From JAAZCI01 sp046462535 (GTDB lineage Bacteria > Pseudomonadota > Gammaproteobacteria > Cardiobacteriales > Wohlfahrtiimonadaceae), in NCBI GenBank assembly GCA_046462535.1, contig JBKGVF010000016.1, positions 1-64,000 of the forward strand: a stretch of 64,000 bases of DNA, given 5' to 3'. The position numbers were made by a program, and so were the translations under genes. A model generated the notes under the pieces. The model saw only the letters and a list, made by a program, of their open reading frames with translations, did not search any database and was not told the DNA's origin. Below, in pieces: positions 25,338-35,149 of the stretch; within the stretch, counting starts at the first letter, position 1; each line of letters opens with the position of its first letter.

Positions 25338-26474
25338 ATGAACTATAATGATCTCTACCATGAAGAGGAGGTAAAGCCCCGCGGATTGTTGGCTCTCCTC
25401 CATCTAGATACAGTTTTAACGCTGCTTTTAGCGGCGCTCTGTCTCTTTAGCTTAATTATTCTCTATAGCGCATCCAATCAAGATATTCACTATGTCACCT
25501 CTCAGGCGATAAAGATGGGAATTGGCTTTGTCGCGATGGTGATAATTGCGTTTATCCCTCCAACCTTAATTAAGCGCGCTACACCACTGCTCTATATTAT
25601 TGGTATTGTTGCGCTCCTCCTTCTCTTTGTAATAGGGGTTGAGGTTAAAGGGGCGGTACGCTGGCTGGATCTGAAAGTTTTCCGCTTTCAGCCCTCCGAA
25701 GTAGCTAAATTAGCCACCCCAATGATGATCGCCTACTATCTCGATCGCTCTCCACTCCCCCCTACACTCTTTCGCTCAATTGTGACTCTCCTCATTTTGC
25801 TCATCCCCTTCAGCTTAGTCTTTATGCAACCTGACTTAGGAACCGCAATTGTCATTGTCTATTCAGCTGCAGCGGCGCTCTTTTTAGCAGGCTTCTTTTG
25901 GCGTTATATTCTGATTATTATTGCCATTTTAGCCATCTCCCTCCCCCTCTATTGGCACTATGGCATGAAGCCCTACCAGAAAGATCGAGTTGTCACATTC
26001 CTCAATCCTGAATCTGATCCTTTAGGAAAGGGGTATCAGATTATTCAATCTAAAACTGCGATCGGCTCTGGAGGGCTCTATGGTAAGGGGTGGCAAAATA
26101 GCACCCAAGCCTCTTTAAAGTTTCTGCCGGAATCCACCACTGACTTTATCTACGCCATCACCGCCGAAGAGTTTGGCTTGATGGGCACCTCCCTCCTATT
26201 AGGAATCTATCTTCTCATCATCATCCGCTCCTTCTATATCGCCTCGCGGGGACGGGATAACTACTTTCGCCTCATAGGGGGGACCATCTGCCTCTCTCTC
26301 TTCTTCTATATCTTTGTTAATGCGGGGATGGTCAGTGGCCTTCTCCCAATCGTGGGTATCCCCCTCCCTTTTATTAGTTATGGGGGGACATCTATTGTGA
26401 CACTATTTATCTCTTTTGGTATATTAATGAATATTTATTCTCACCAAAAACCGAATATAAAAAGGATCTTTTAA
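25338..26474 (+). CDS. rodA: Peptidoglycan glycosyltransferase RodA
   Basis: 378 aa SEDS-family polymerase with about ten membrane helices. It has the family stretches FQPSEVAKLATP, QPDLGTAIV and GIPLPFISYGGTS. It polymerises lipid II with PBP2. The stop is immediately followed by the mltB ATG, with no spacer. Confidence 0.96.
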   Translation: MNYNDLYHEEEVKPRGLLALLHLDTVLTLLLAALCLFSLIILYSASNQDIHYVTSQAIKMGIGFVAMVIIAFIPPTLIKRATPLLYIIGIVALLLLFVIGVEVKGAVRWLDLKVFRFQPSEVAKLATPMMIAYYLDRSPLPPTLFRSIVTLLILLIPFSLVFMQPDLGTAIVIVYSAAAALFLAGFFWRYILIIIAILAISLPLYWHYGMKPYQKDRVVTFLNPESDPLGKGYQIIQSKTAIGSGGLYGKGWQNSTQASLKFLPESTTDFIYAITAEEFGLMGTSLLLGIYLLIIIRSFYIASRGRDNYFRLIGGTICLSLFFYIFVNAGMVSGLLPIVGIPLPFISYGGTSIVTLFISFGILMNIYSHQKPNIKRIF

Positions 26475-27578
26475 ATGTCATTACGCCGAACGACACTCAT
26501 ACTTGGGGCTCTCTTAAGTCTCACTGCTTGTACTGCTCCGGCAGCTAAGAGTCAGACTCAAGGGGAGACGCCCCTCCCTACGATTACCCCTAACACCCAA
26601 GAGGCAGCTCCTAAACGGGTGTCTGAGCGTGCAGAGATCTCCCGCAGTAGCCGAGGATTTGCTGAGCGCCCCGATGTGCGCCAATTTATTCTCACCACAA
26701 GTCAAAAACAGAATCTTGATCCAGAATGGTTAACAGAGGTGATGGATCGTGTCGAAATTAAGCCTAAAATTATTGAAGCGATGAATCGCCCTGCAGAGGG
26801 AAAGATCTGGGGAGAGTATCGCCCCATCTTTATGACTGAACGCCGTATTAATGATGGTATTCGCTTCTATCAAGAGCACCAATCAGCATTAGAGCGTGCT
26901 GAACGAACTTATGGTGTCTCTGCTGAAGTTATTGCTGCCATTATTGGTGTAGAGACGAGCTATGGGCAGAACCGAGGCAGTTGGGCAGTCATTGACGCAT
27001 TAGCAACTTTAGCATTTGAGTACCCACGTCGCGCCCAATTCTTTACTGGTGAGCTAGAGAAGTTTCTTACAATAGTTGATGAGACTAACTTCGACCCCTT
27101 CAGCTATAAAGGTTCCTACGCTGGCGCAATGGGCTACCCACAATTTATGCCCTCAAGCTATCTAGCTTACGCTGTTGATTTTGATGGGGATGGGGTACGT
27201 GATCTTTGGAATAATCCCATTGATGCTATTGGTTCGGTAGGGAACTATTTAGCTAAACACCGTTGGCAAGCTGGGGAGCCTGTCGCTGTTAAAGTGGAGA
27301 TTGATCCTACTCTTGCAGCCCCCTATATTGCTAAAGGACGCTTAACACCACCGAAATATAGTGCCGCTACTTTACGAGCCAATGGTGTAATGTTGCCGGC
27401 ATCAATCCCCAACCATCTTAAGGGGAATCTCTACCAATATCAGCTAAGTAAAGAGCCTGCTCGTTATGAGTATTGGGTTGGTTTTGAAAACTTCTACTCC
27501 ATCACCCGCTACAATCACTCTCAGATGTATGCTCTAGCGGTCTATCAGCTGGCTGATGCAATTAAGCGTGGCCGTTAA
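26475..27578 (+). CDS. mltB: Membrane-bound lytic transglycosylase B (MltB)
   Basis: 367 aa lipoprotein: signal peptide with lipobox LTAC (Cys19), then an Slt35-type domain. The catalytic Glu is Glu160 in IIGVETSYGQNRG; an EF-hand-like calcium loop DFDGDGVRDLW (from about 235) matches the known Slt35 feature. It cleaves glycan strands to 1,6-anhydro ends, probably from the outer membrane. Part of the mre-rod-dac run. Confidence 0.95.
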   Translation: MSLRRTTLILGALLSLTACTAPAAKSQTQGETPLPTITPNTQEAAPKRVSERAEISRSSRGFAERPDVRQFILTTSQKQNLDPEWLTEVMDRVEIKPKIIEAMNRPAEGKIWGEYRPIFMTERRINDGIRFYQEHQSALERAERTYGVSAEVIAAIIGVETSYGQNRGSWAVIDALATLAFEYPRRAQFFTGELEKFLTIVDETNFDPFSYKGSYAGAMGYPQFMPSSYLAYAVDFDGDGVRDLWNNPIDAIGSVGNYLAKHRWQAGEPVAVKVEIDPTLAAPYIAKGRLTPPKYSAATLRANGVMLPASIPNHLKGNLYQYQLSKEPARYEYWVGFENFYSITRYNHSQMYALAVYQLADAIKRGR

Positions 27579-27608
27579 CCTTTCACTCTCTCAACTTGGT
27601 TTAACTAA

Positions 27609-28373
27609 ATGCTTAAACGTCTATCACTGCTGATTGTCACCCTGATTATAGCAAGCTGCTCTACCCCGACAGGAGTACCGGGTAAAGGGGCGACTCCGAA
27701 AGAGGAGCCACTTAGTCCATCGGGAAACCCTGAAAGCTACGAAGTGTTTGGTACCACTTATCGTATACTGCCCACCTCACGAGGATATCGTGAAGTGGGT
27801 TATGCATCATGGTATGGGAAGGATTTCCATGGAAAACGCACCTCAAGCGGAACACCATATAATATGTATGCCTACTCGGCAGCCCATAAAACTCTGCCGA
27901 TCCCGACATATGTAAAAGTGACTAACCTTGAAAATGGACGAAGCTTGGTCTTACGGGTAGATGATCGAGGCCCCTTTGTAAAGAATAGAATTATCGACCT
28001 CTCCTACACTGCAGCTAAGGAGCTCGATCTAATCCAGAAGGGGACCGCTAAGGTTGAAGTGGTGGCCCTCCCCCCCTATCAACATCTTAAAAATCCTAAA
28101 GCGCATCCTACAGAGCAGGCGATTCAGACTCCACCCTCTGCACCCAATACAGCAGTAGAGGGGGGACGCTACTATGTACAATTAGGCTCGTTTAAAGAGC
28201 GGGGGAATGCGGAAGCTTTTATGAATACGATGGCAGCAACCCTAGGACGTCCTACTGAAGTACACTACTCCGGAGGACTCCATCGTGTCGTCATTGGGAG
28301 CTATGCCACCCATAACGAGGCGAAGGCTGCTGCCGAGCGGCTCCACTACCCTAATACTGTTATCACCCTCTGA
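27609..28373 (+). CDS. rlpA: RlpA-family lipoprotein with SPOR domain
   Basis: 254 aa: lipobox IASC (Cys17), a double-psi beta-barrel (about 63-157, GYASWYGKDFHGKRTSSG and RVDDRGPF) and a C-terminal SPOR domain (about 177-254) that binds bare glycan at septa. Pseudomonas RlpA is a lytic transglycosylase; its conserved Glu in the T-x-SGE motif is Thr82 here (SSGTPYN), while the later Asp119 is kept. It may therefore lack enzyme activity and act only as a septal binder. Confidence 0.92.
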   Translation: MLKRLSLLIVTLIIASCSTPTGVPGKGATPKEEPLSPSGNPESYEVFGTTYRILPTSRGYREVGYASWYGKDFHGKRTSSGTPYNMYAYSAAHKTLPIPTYVKVTNLENGRSLVLRVDDRGPFVKNRIIDLSYTAAKELDLIQKGTAKVEVVALPPYQHLKNPKAHPTEQAIQTPPSAPNTAVEGGRYYVQLGSFKERGNAEAFMNTMAATLGRPTEVHYSGGLHRVVIGSYATHNEAKAAAERLHYPNTVITL

Positions 28374-28448
28374 CAGATCAGTAAAAGAGTGCTTAGCCAT
28401 AAACTGTAACGATTCTATTTTTCACCCAGTGAACAATTGAGAAAAACT

Positions 28449-29618
28449 ATGAAAAGAGTAACAACCCTTTTAGCAACAATTCTATTAACAATCACCCCAT
28501 TTGCACAGGGGGTTGAGATGGAGCTGAAGGCCCCTAATCTCCCTGTAAAGGCGTGGGTTTTAATGGATTATGAAAGTGGGGCAGTTTTAGCAGAGTATAA
28601 TGCTAATCAACGGCTTGAGCCTGCTAGCCTCACTAAATTGATGACCAGCTATATTATTGCTGAAGCTGTTGATAATGGTGTTATTCATCACGATGATCTG
28701 GTGCAAATCTCACGCAATGCGCGACAGCAGAAGGGCTCCCGTATGTTTGTTGAAGAGCGCTCCTTAGTCTCAGTCATCAACCTCATTCGAGGACTCATTA
28801 TTCAATCTGGTAATGATGCTTCAGTAGCCTTAGCAGAACATGTCTCAGGCTCGGAGGAGGCCTTTGTCACCTTAATGAATGCTAAAGCACGAGAGTTAAA
28901 TCTACACAATACCCATTTTAGCAATACAAATGGACTACCTGGTCCAGAGCACTTTAGTTCTGCATATGATTTAGCACTCCTCTCCCGCTCCCTTATTAAG
29001 CGCTTTCCTGAACATTACAAGATCTATTCAGAGCGGGAATTTACCTGGAATGAGATCCGACAAGAGAACCGCAACCGCCTTCTTTGGGTTGAATCAAGTG
29101 GCGCCGATGGGATCAAAACAGGTCATACTGACGCTGCAGGCTACAACTTAGCATCAAGTGCAGTGCGTAATGGGTATCGTGTCATTGCAGTAGTGCTTGG
29201 AGCAACTGATGAGACTGCGCGCCACAACGCGTCACTCAACCTCCTTAACTTCGCTTTCCATAATTTCCATCAGCGAGAGCTCTATCATGCAGGAGAGGAG
29301 TTAACCCGCGTCTCATTGCGCGATGGTGTTGCAGATACCGTCTCAGTCGGCACAATTAATGCCATCTCTGAGATCCTCCCTGATGCAAAATATAATAATT
29401 TATCTGGAAAAGTCATTATCAATGAAGCCCTTTCAGCACCGATTCAGAAGAACCAAGTGGTTGGTGAGATACAACTTCTTATTGATGATCGGATCATCTA
29501 TCGCTATCCGGCTGTCGCCTTGGAGAGCATTGATAAAGCTGGCTTTGCCAGTCGAATCTGGGCTGACTTTAAGATTAAATTGAAACGCAAATATGAAGGA
29601 TTTAAGGCGGCGCTATAA
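28449..29618 (+). CDS. dacA: D-alanyl-D-alanine carboxypeptidase DacA (PBP5/6 type)
   Basis: 389 aa from the ATG at 28449; a TTG 12 bp upstream is a weaker start. The signal peptide ends near PFAQG. The active site is SLTK (Ser60, Lys63), SGN (120-122) and KTG (223-225). A C-terminal amphipathic, Lys-rich helix (IWADFKIKLKRKYEGFKAAL) should anchor it to the outer face of the inner membrane. It trims pentapeptides to tetrapeptides. Last gene of the elongasome cluster. Confidence 0.95.
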   Translation: MKRVTTLLATILLTITPFAQGVEMELKAPNLPVKAWVLMDYESGAVLAEYNANQRLEPASLTKLMTSYIIAEAVDNGVIHHDDLVQISRNARQQKGSRMFVEERSLVSVINLIRGLIIQSGNDASVALAEHVSGSEEAFVTLMNAKARELNLHNTHFSNTNGLPGPEHFSSAYDLALLSRSLIKRFPEHYKIYSEREFTWNEIRQENRNRLLWVESSGADGIKTGHTDAAGYNLASSAVRNGYRVIAVVLGATDETARHNASLNLLNFAFHNFHQRELYHAGEELTRVSLRDGVADTVSVGTINAISEILPDAKYNNLSGKVIINEALSAPIQKNQVVGEIQLLIDDRIIYRYPAVALESIDKAGFASRIWADFKIKLKRKYEGFKAAL

Positions 29619-29729
29619 AATATTTTTATCAGCACCCATTTTTTATGTAGTTTTTTTGTAGTTTTAGGTGTATTATATATTTTCTGTTTTTTATTCACCC
29701 ATTATAAGACTTACTAGGAAGTAAATTAA

Positions 29730-31340
29730 ATGTCGCAAAAAATTATAGACTCATTAAAGAATATTGGCATTCAAGCAGAGAAGATCATCTATAATCCAAG
29801 TTATGAGCTTCTCTTTGAGAGAGAGACAGATCCCTCACTCACTGGTTATGAGAAGGGGACACTTACAAAACTAGGTGCTGTCAGTGTTGATACTGGAATC
29901 TATACCGGTCGCTCACCAAAAGATAAATATATTGTACGCGACGAAACAACAAAAGATACTCTCTGGTGGGCTGATTCGGGTAAGGGAAGTAATGATAATA
30001 AGCCCATTACTCCTGAGGTTTGGGCAGATCTTAAAAAGATTGTCACCGACCAGCTCTCTAACAAAGAGCTCTATGTTGTCGATGGTTTCTGTGGTGCTAA
30101 TGAGGAGACTCGCCTCAATGTGCGCTTTATTACTGAAGTTGCATGGCAGGCACACTTTGTTAAAAATATGTTTATTCGCCCCACCGAAGAGGAGCTTAAA
30201 GATTTTGAGCCAGACTTTACTGTCTTAAATGGTGCTAAAGCGACAAATAAAAACTACAAAGAGCATGGATTAAACTCAGAGACCTTTGTTGCCTTCAACT
30301 TAACTGAAAATATGCAGCTTATCGGTGGCACCTGGTATGGCGGTGAGATGAAGAAAGGGCTCTTCTCTGTCATGAACTACCTCCTCCCTCTAAAAGGGAT
30401 TGCCTCGATGCACTGCTCGGCGAATGTGGGTGAAGATGGGGAGACGGCAATCTTCTTTGGTCTATCAGGAACAGGTAAAACAACACTCTCTACCGATCCT
30501 AATCGTAAACTTATCGGTGATGATGAGCATGGTTGGGATGATGATGGTGTCTTTAACTTTGAAGGGGGCTGTTATGCAAAGACCATCGACCTCTCTGAAG
30601 AGGATGAGCCAGAGATCTACGGTGCTATTCGACGTGATGCCCTCTTAGAGAACGTTGTGGTTAAAGAGGATGGTACGGTTGACTTCTCCGATGACTCGAA
30701 GACAGAAAACACCCGTGTCTCCTACCCTATTTACCATATTGAGAATATCGTTGAGCCTGTCTCTAAAGCAGGACCGGCGAAGAAGGTTATCTTCTTAACA
30801 GCAGATGCGTTTGGTGTACTTCCTCCTGTTTCAAAGTTAACACCTGAGCAGACGCAGTACTATTTCCTCTCTGGATTTACTGCTAAGTTAGCTGGAACTG
30901 AGCGTGGAATCACAGAGCCGACCCCAACCTTCTCAGCCTGTTTCGGTGCGGCATTCTTACTCCTTCACCCAACCCAGTATGCGGATGTATTAGTCAAGCG
31001 TATGGAAGAGTCGGGCGCTACAGCTTACTTAGTTAATACTGGTTGGAATGGCACCGGTGAGCGTATCTCACTTAAAGATACCCGTAACATTATCAACGCA
31101 ATCTTAAATGATGAGATCGACTCGGCACCAACAAAGGTTATCCCTACCTTTAACTTAGAGATTCCAACAGAAGTTAGCAATGTTGATCCTGCTATCTTAG
31201 ACCCTCGCGATACCTACCAAGATGTAGCTGAGTGGGAGAAGAAAGCAGCAAACTTAGCGAAGCTCTTTAGCGAAAACTTTGATCAGTATACCGATACTGA
31301 GCTAGGTGCAGCATTAGCAAAAGTAGGTCCTAAGGTGTAA
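29730..31340 (+). CDS. pckA: Phosphoenolpyruvate carboxykinase (ATP)
   Basis: 536 aa. Converts oxaloacetate and ATP to PEP and CO2 for gluconeogenesis. It has the PEPCK-specific P-loop GLSGTGKTTLS, the metal-binding block LIGDDEHGWDD, and YTGRSPKDKY near the N terminus. It stands alone with an AT-rich leader and a strong terminator at 31375-31398. Confidence 0.97.
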   Translation: MSQKIIDSLKNIGIQAEKIIYNPSYELLFERETDPSLTGYEKGTLTKLGAVSVDTGIYTGRSPKDKYIVRDETTKDTLWWADSGKGSNDNKPITPEVWADLKKIVTDQLSNKELYVVDGFCGANEETRLNVRFITEVAWQAHFVKNMFIRPTEEELKDFEPDFTVLNGAKATNKNYKEHGLNSETFVAFNLTENMQLIGGTWYGGEMKKGLFSVMNYLLPLKGIASMHCSANVGEDGETAIFFGLSGTGKTTLSTDPNRKLIGDDEHGWDDDGVFNFEGGCYAKTIDLSEEDEPEIYGAIRRDALLENVVVKEDGTVDFSDDSKTENTRVSYPIYHIENIVEPVSKAGPAKKVIFLTADAFGVLPPVSKLTPEQTQYYFLSGFTAKLAGTERGITEPTPTFSACFGAAFLLLHPTQYADVLVKRMEESGATAYLVNTGWNGTGERISLKDTRNIINAILNDEIDSAPTKVIPTFNLEIPTEVSNVDPAILDPRDTYQDVAEWEKKAANLAKLFSENFDQYTDTELGAALAKVGPKV

Positions 31341-31374
31341 ATAACCCGCCCTACTGGTTTGATATTAACGATAG

Positions 31375-31398
31375 AAGCGTAGAGATTACTCTACGCTT
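31375..31398 (+). terminator. Terminator of pckA
   Basis: AAGCGTAGAG-ATTA-CTCTACGCTT: a perfect 10-bp stem with tetraloop, followed by TTTTTTATC, 34 bp after the pckA stop. Confidence 0.93.
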
Positions 31399-31553
31399 TT
31401 TTTATCTCTCTCATATTTATCCAACCTCTATAGAGCTTGACACTTTTAACCGCTCTACGGCATGATCGATCTGTAGGCAGCATCCTGCCTCACATTAAAA
31501 TAATAATAACAATAAATCGATATAGCGAGGTTTACCTCGAAGGAGCATTCATT

Positions 31554-34022
31554 ATGTTAACGCAGCGGAAACGGACACTCTGCACTCTAGCTTTAGGCTC
31601 ATTACTCACGATTCACCCTCCTCTCTTTGCTACTACTACTGATGAGATCGTCGAGATTAAACGAGATCAATATGGTGTTCCTCACATCTATGCCGACACA
31701 ACTTACGCCCTCTTTTATGGGTATGGTTATGCCGTCGCTGAGGATCGACTCTTTCAAACGGATATGGCCCGTCGCGCCTTTACTGGGCGAACTGCTGAGG
31801 TTTTAGGTCGAGGCGAAGAGGATCGTTTTGTTGCGTATGATCGCCAAGTACGGATGAATTATCTACCCATTTCAATTGAGGCCCAGCTTAATGCCTTAAC
31901 TCAAGAGGAGCGGGCGATCTTTCAGGGATATGCCGATGGCTTTAATGCATATCTTGATGAGATCGAGGCAGACCCAGAGCTACTCCCTAACGAATACCTT
32001 GAGTATGATTTCTCTCCCGAACCTATCTCCGATTTTGATGTTGTCATGATTTGGGTTGGCTCGATGGCAAATCGCTTCTCGGATGTGAATCTTGAAATAG
32101 CAAACTATACTCTACTGCAAGATCTCATTGCAGCGCATGGGGAGACGAGAGGGATCGCACTCTTTGATGAGCTCCGCTGGATCATTGATGAGAGCTCACC
32201 TACTACAGCTCCAACCCCATCCGCCCCTAACCCACTACCTAATAATGGCTCTGTAGTGACAAGCTTACTCCAACAACTAAAGCGCCACTCATCATCTGTT
32301 GCACAAGCAGAAGGAGAGCGGCAGCTTGCTCAGTGGGGTGGCATCGGCCCTGACTTTGCACCTAAAGCGAGCAATATCTGGATTACCTCACCTAATCGAG
32401 TTGTGGGGGGTGAGACAATCTTAATCAATGGGCCGCAGTTTGGTTGGTACAATCCAAGTTATGTCTATGGTGTCGGCCTATATGGGGCTGGTTTTCATCT
32501 CACAGGAAATACCCCTTTTGCTTATCCGGTGATCCTCTTTGGCACCAATGGGACTATCGCATGGGGAGCGACAGCAGGCCCTCAAGATGTTGTTGATATC
32601 TATCAAGAACAGCTGAATCCTGACAATCCCTATGAATATCGCTTTCAAGGAAGCTATCAACCAATGGAGCTGCGGGAGAGCCAGATCAATATTCGGGGTG
32701 AAGCAGCTGAAGTTCATACCTTTTATAGTACTGTTCATGGCCCCATCATCCATTGGGACCATGAGCAGCAGATCGCCTACAGTAAAAAGCGTAGTTGGAG
32801 TGGATATGAAGTTCAATCCCTTCTCGCATGGGTTGAGTCGATGAGGGCTAACAATTGGGAAGAGTATCAACAAGCGGCACAGGATGTGGCAATCTCCATC
32901 AACTGGTACTACAGCGATCGAGAGGGAAATATTGGTTATCTCTCACCTGGCTATCTTCCTCATCGCCCCGAAACACAAGATACTCGTCTTCCCGCTATTG
33001 GGGATGGCACTATGGAGTGGCTTGGGATTTTAGACTTTCAATATACACCAAAAAGCTTTAATCCCGATCAGGGCTATCTGACCAATTGGAATAATCGCCC
33101 CGCACCCGATAAAAAGAATACCGATGCCTACTACTGGACCTATGGGGATCGAGTGAATGAGCTTAACCGTCAATACGAAGAGAAGGCCCAATTTACCCCA
33201 GAAGAGTTGTGGGCATTTAACCGCATCGCCTCCTATCGCGATGTCAACTTTCACTACTTTAAGCCCTATCTTGAAGCCTTAAAAGAGGAGATTTCTGAAC
33301 CAGAGCTATCAGCTGCTCTCACTCATCTCCTCAGTTGGGATGGCAACCATTTTAATGATCCCTACTATCGCACCCATCACCATTCTGGCCGAACCCTCTT
33401 CCGTGCATGGCTTGAAGCACTCTATGATGAGGTGCTCATCCCCTGGTTACCAGAGCATTATCATCAAGAGTACCGAGCAACTGGCTTTAGTCGTGCAGAT
33501 GGGGTAAATCCTGGATCGATTAACCTAAGTATGGGCAGTAAAATACTATTACGGCAGCTCGCTATGGATAAGTCTGATCCAGAGCGCCTCAATCTATTTG
33601 GTCAGCGCAGCCATCTAGAGGTGATGAGCGATGCCTTTGCGACAGCATATCAGCTCTTAAAGGGGGAGTTTGATACGCCTATTGAGCGATGGCGTGATCC
33701 GGGTTCTACCACAACTTTTTCAACCAACAACTTTACCGGCATACCACAGGCGCTCTCTGATGCAGAAATTATCATTCCTGATTATCATAATCGGGGAACA
33801 GAGAATAATCAGATTCGTTTTACTGAAGATGGTGTCTCATTTTGTGATGTGGTTGCCCCTGGACAGAGTGGTTTTATCTCCCCTCGTGGCATTAAATCAC
33901 CCCATTATGAAGATCAGCTCGCCCTCTTCTTTAATTTTGACTGTAAATCTCAAGCACTCCACTTAATAGAAGAGCCTATAAGGCAATATCAAATTAAGGT
34001 GAAGCGCAGCCGTAGCGAATAA
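31554..34022 (+). CDS. pac: Penicillin G acylase (Ntn-hydrolase)
   Basis: 822 aa periplasmic precursor. A signal peptide ending in PLFA, an alpha chain, a Pro/Thr-rich linker (TTAPTPSAPNPLP), then a beta chain that should begin by self-cleavage at Ser273 (KA|SNIW). Counting from that Ser, Gln23, Phe24, Phe57 and Ala69 match the known catalytic and phenylacetyl-binding residues of E. coli penicillin G acylase, and NWNN holds the oxyanion Asn. It hydrolyses phenylacetyl amides; the natural substrate is unknown. I use the ATG at 31554 with AAGGAG 8 bases upstream, rejecting an in-frame 39-residue extension. Confidence 0.92.
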   Translation: MLTQRKRTLCTLALGSLLTIHPPLFATTTDEIVEIKRDQYGVPHIYADTTYALFYGYGYAVAEDRLFQTDMARRAFTGRTAEVLGRGEEDRFVAYDRQVRMNYLPISIEAQLNALTQEERAIFQGYADGFNAYLDEIEADPELLPNEYLEYDFSPEPISDFDVVMIWVGSMANRFSDVNLEIANYTLLQDLIAAHGETRGIALFDELRWIIDESSPTTAPTPSAPNPLPNNGSVVTSLLQQLKRHSSSVAQAEGERQLAQWGGIGPDFAPKASNIWITSPNRVVGGETILINGPQFGWYNPSYVYGVGLYGAGFHLTGNTPFAYPVILFGTNGTIAWGATAGPQDVVDIYQEQLNPDNPYEYRFQGSYQPMELRESQINIRGEAAEVHTFYSTVHGPIIHWDHEQQIAYSKKRSWSGYEVQSLLAWVESMRANNWEEYQQAAQDVAISINWYYSDREGNIGYLSPGYLPHRPETQDTRLPAIGDGTMEWLGILDFQYTPKSFNPDQGYLTNWNNRPAPDKKNTDAYYWTYGDRVNELNRQYEEKAQFTPEELWAFNRIASYRDVNFHYFKPYLEALKEEISEPELSAALTHLLSWDGNHFNDPYYRTHHHSGRTLFRAWLEALYDEVLIPWLPEHYHQEYRATGFSRADGVNPGSINLSMGSKILLRQLAMDKSDPERLNLFGQRSHLEVMSDAFATAYQLLKGEFDTPIERWRDPGSTTTFSTNNFTGIPQALSDAEIIIPDYHNRGTENNQIRFTEDGVSFCDVVAPGQSGFISPRGIKSPHYEDQLALFFNFDCKSQALHLIEEPIRQYQIKVKRSRSE

Positions 34023-34055
34023 TGCAAGCAAAATCGATGCACGGTGATAAAAAAT

Positions 34056-34081
34056 AAAAAGGGGCGGTAATGCCCCTTTTT
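34056..34081. terminator. Two-way terminator between the acylase and rsmC
   Basis: AAAAAGGGGC-GGTAAT-GCCCCTTTTT: a perfect 10-bp stem flanked by A and T runs, so it can serve both convergent genes. Confidence 0.95.
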
Positions 34082-34087
34082 CCTCTT

Positions 34088-35149
34088 CTACTCTTTATGA
34101 GTTAAACGCAAAATCTTAAATTGTCCATTAAGTGCAATCTCCTCTAAAGATAATCCCGCTTGATGGGCGAGCTTCTCAATCGCAATAAAACGATTAACCA
34201 CAAAATAGGCGACCCCTTGAGGTGCCAATAATCGCTTACAACCGGCGATAAAAGCTTCACTTAATAGACTTGAGGTGCTAAATCCTTGATGAAATGGAGG
34301 ATTTGATAGGAGGGTATCGATAGAGCCATCGGGAAGTCTGGCCGCTACATCATCAACAGATAGATACCCATCGATACCATGTTTTTGAAAGTTCTCTGAT
34401 GTTGCCTCGATAGCAGTAATACTATTATCGGTAGCATAAAGTTGAGTATATCCCCCTATCTTAGCTGCCATAAGAGCTAAATACCCATAACCACACCCTA
34501 AATCTAATACTCTTCCCCTTAATGCTCGCTTCTGCTCTATCAAAGTCTCAATCAGAAAACGACTCCCCTTATCTACCTGTCGATACCCATAAATTCCTGG
34601 TTTACTTACTACTGTTAATTCATCGGAGATCGGCAAAGAGATCTTCTCAAAATAGGCAGCTGCAGCCTCCTCTTTGTAAGATTCTGCTACAGTGAATCGG
34701 GCATAGCGTAACCCCTTCCCTAAAAGTTTCTGCTCTTTTAGTGGGCCGATAACCTGCTCTGCCTCCTTGAATAAGCGCTTTACCCCCTCCTGATTATATC
34801 CAGTAATCACTACCTCACCCCCCTTCTTTACTAAGTAGGGGGCACCATAAAGAAGATGGTTACGTAATCGCTTTGATTTAGGTAGTCGTAAGAGCAGATA
34901 ATCATATCCAGCTGTCGGTAACTCTTGCAGTTTAAAATCCGACAGAATTACCCGCTCCTCTCCTATTACCTTCGCTGCTGCGGCTGTAATATCGCAACGA
35001 TTACTTAAAATTGTTAAATCATAACCGGCAATCGCTGATGGAAGCGCAATCCCCTCATCAGCTAATAGAATGCCCCGCCCCGTTAATGGCTCTGTACGAT
35101 AGAAGAGCGCTTCACTCGCCCGCTCTTCCTCACTCCTCATCTTCCTCAT
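34088..35149 (-). CDS. rsmC: 16S rRNA (guanine-N2) methyltransferase RsmC
   Basis: 353 aa with two tandem methyltransferase folds: a degenerate N-terminal one and a catalytic C-terminal one with VLDLGCGYGYLAL and the NPPF motif (LLSNPPFHQG) used by guanine-N2 methyltransferases. RsmC modifies G1207; the close relative RlmG (23S rRNA) is the main alternative. The start overlaps the rsuA stop by 4 bp, linking two 16S modification genes. Confidence 0.82.
   Translation of the reverse strand: MRKMRSEEERASEALFYRTEPLTGRGILLADEGIALPSAIAGYDLTILSNRCDITAAAAKVIGEERVILSDFKLQELPTAGYDYLLLRLPKSKRLRNHLLYGAPYLVKKGGEVVITGYNQEGVKRLFKEAEQVIGPLKEQKLLGKGLRYARFTVAESYKEEAAAAYFEKISLPISDELTVVSKPGIYGYRQVDKGSRFLIETLIEQKRALRGRVLDLGCGYGYLALMAAKIGGYTQLYATDNSITAIEATSENFQKHGIDGYLSVDDVAARLPDGSIDTLLSNPPFHQGFSTSSLLSEAFIAGCKRLLAPQGVAYFVVNRFIAIEKLAHQAGLSLEEIALNGQFKILRLTHKE

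Noticed and set aside
31437..31553. 39-residue N-terminal extension of the acylase
   Set aside because: It precedes a good AAGGAG site and a normal signal peptide starting at 31554; the extension would bury the signal.
32478..32873. 131-codon minus-strand frame inside the penicillin acylase gene
   Set aside because: The acylase frame is strongly conserved here, including substrate-binding residues, so the opposite frame is incidental.
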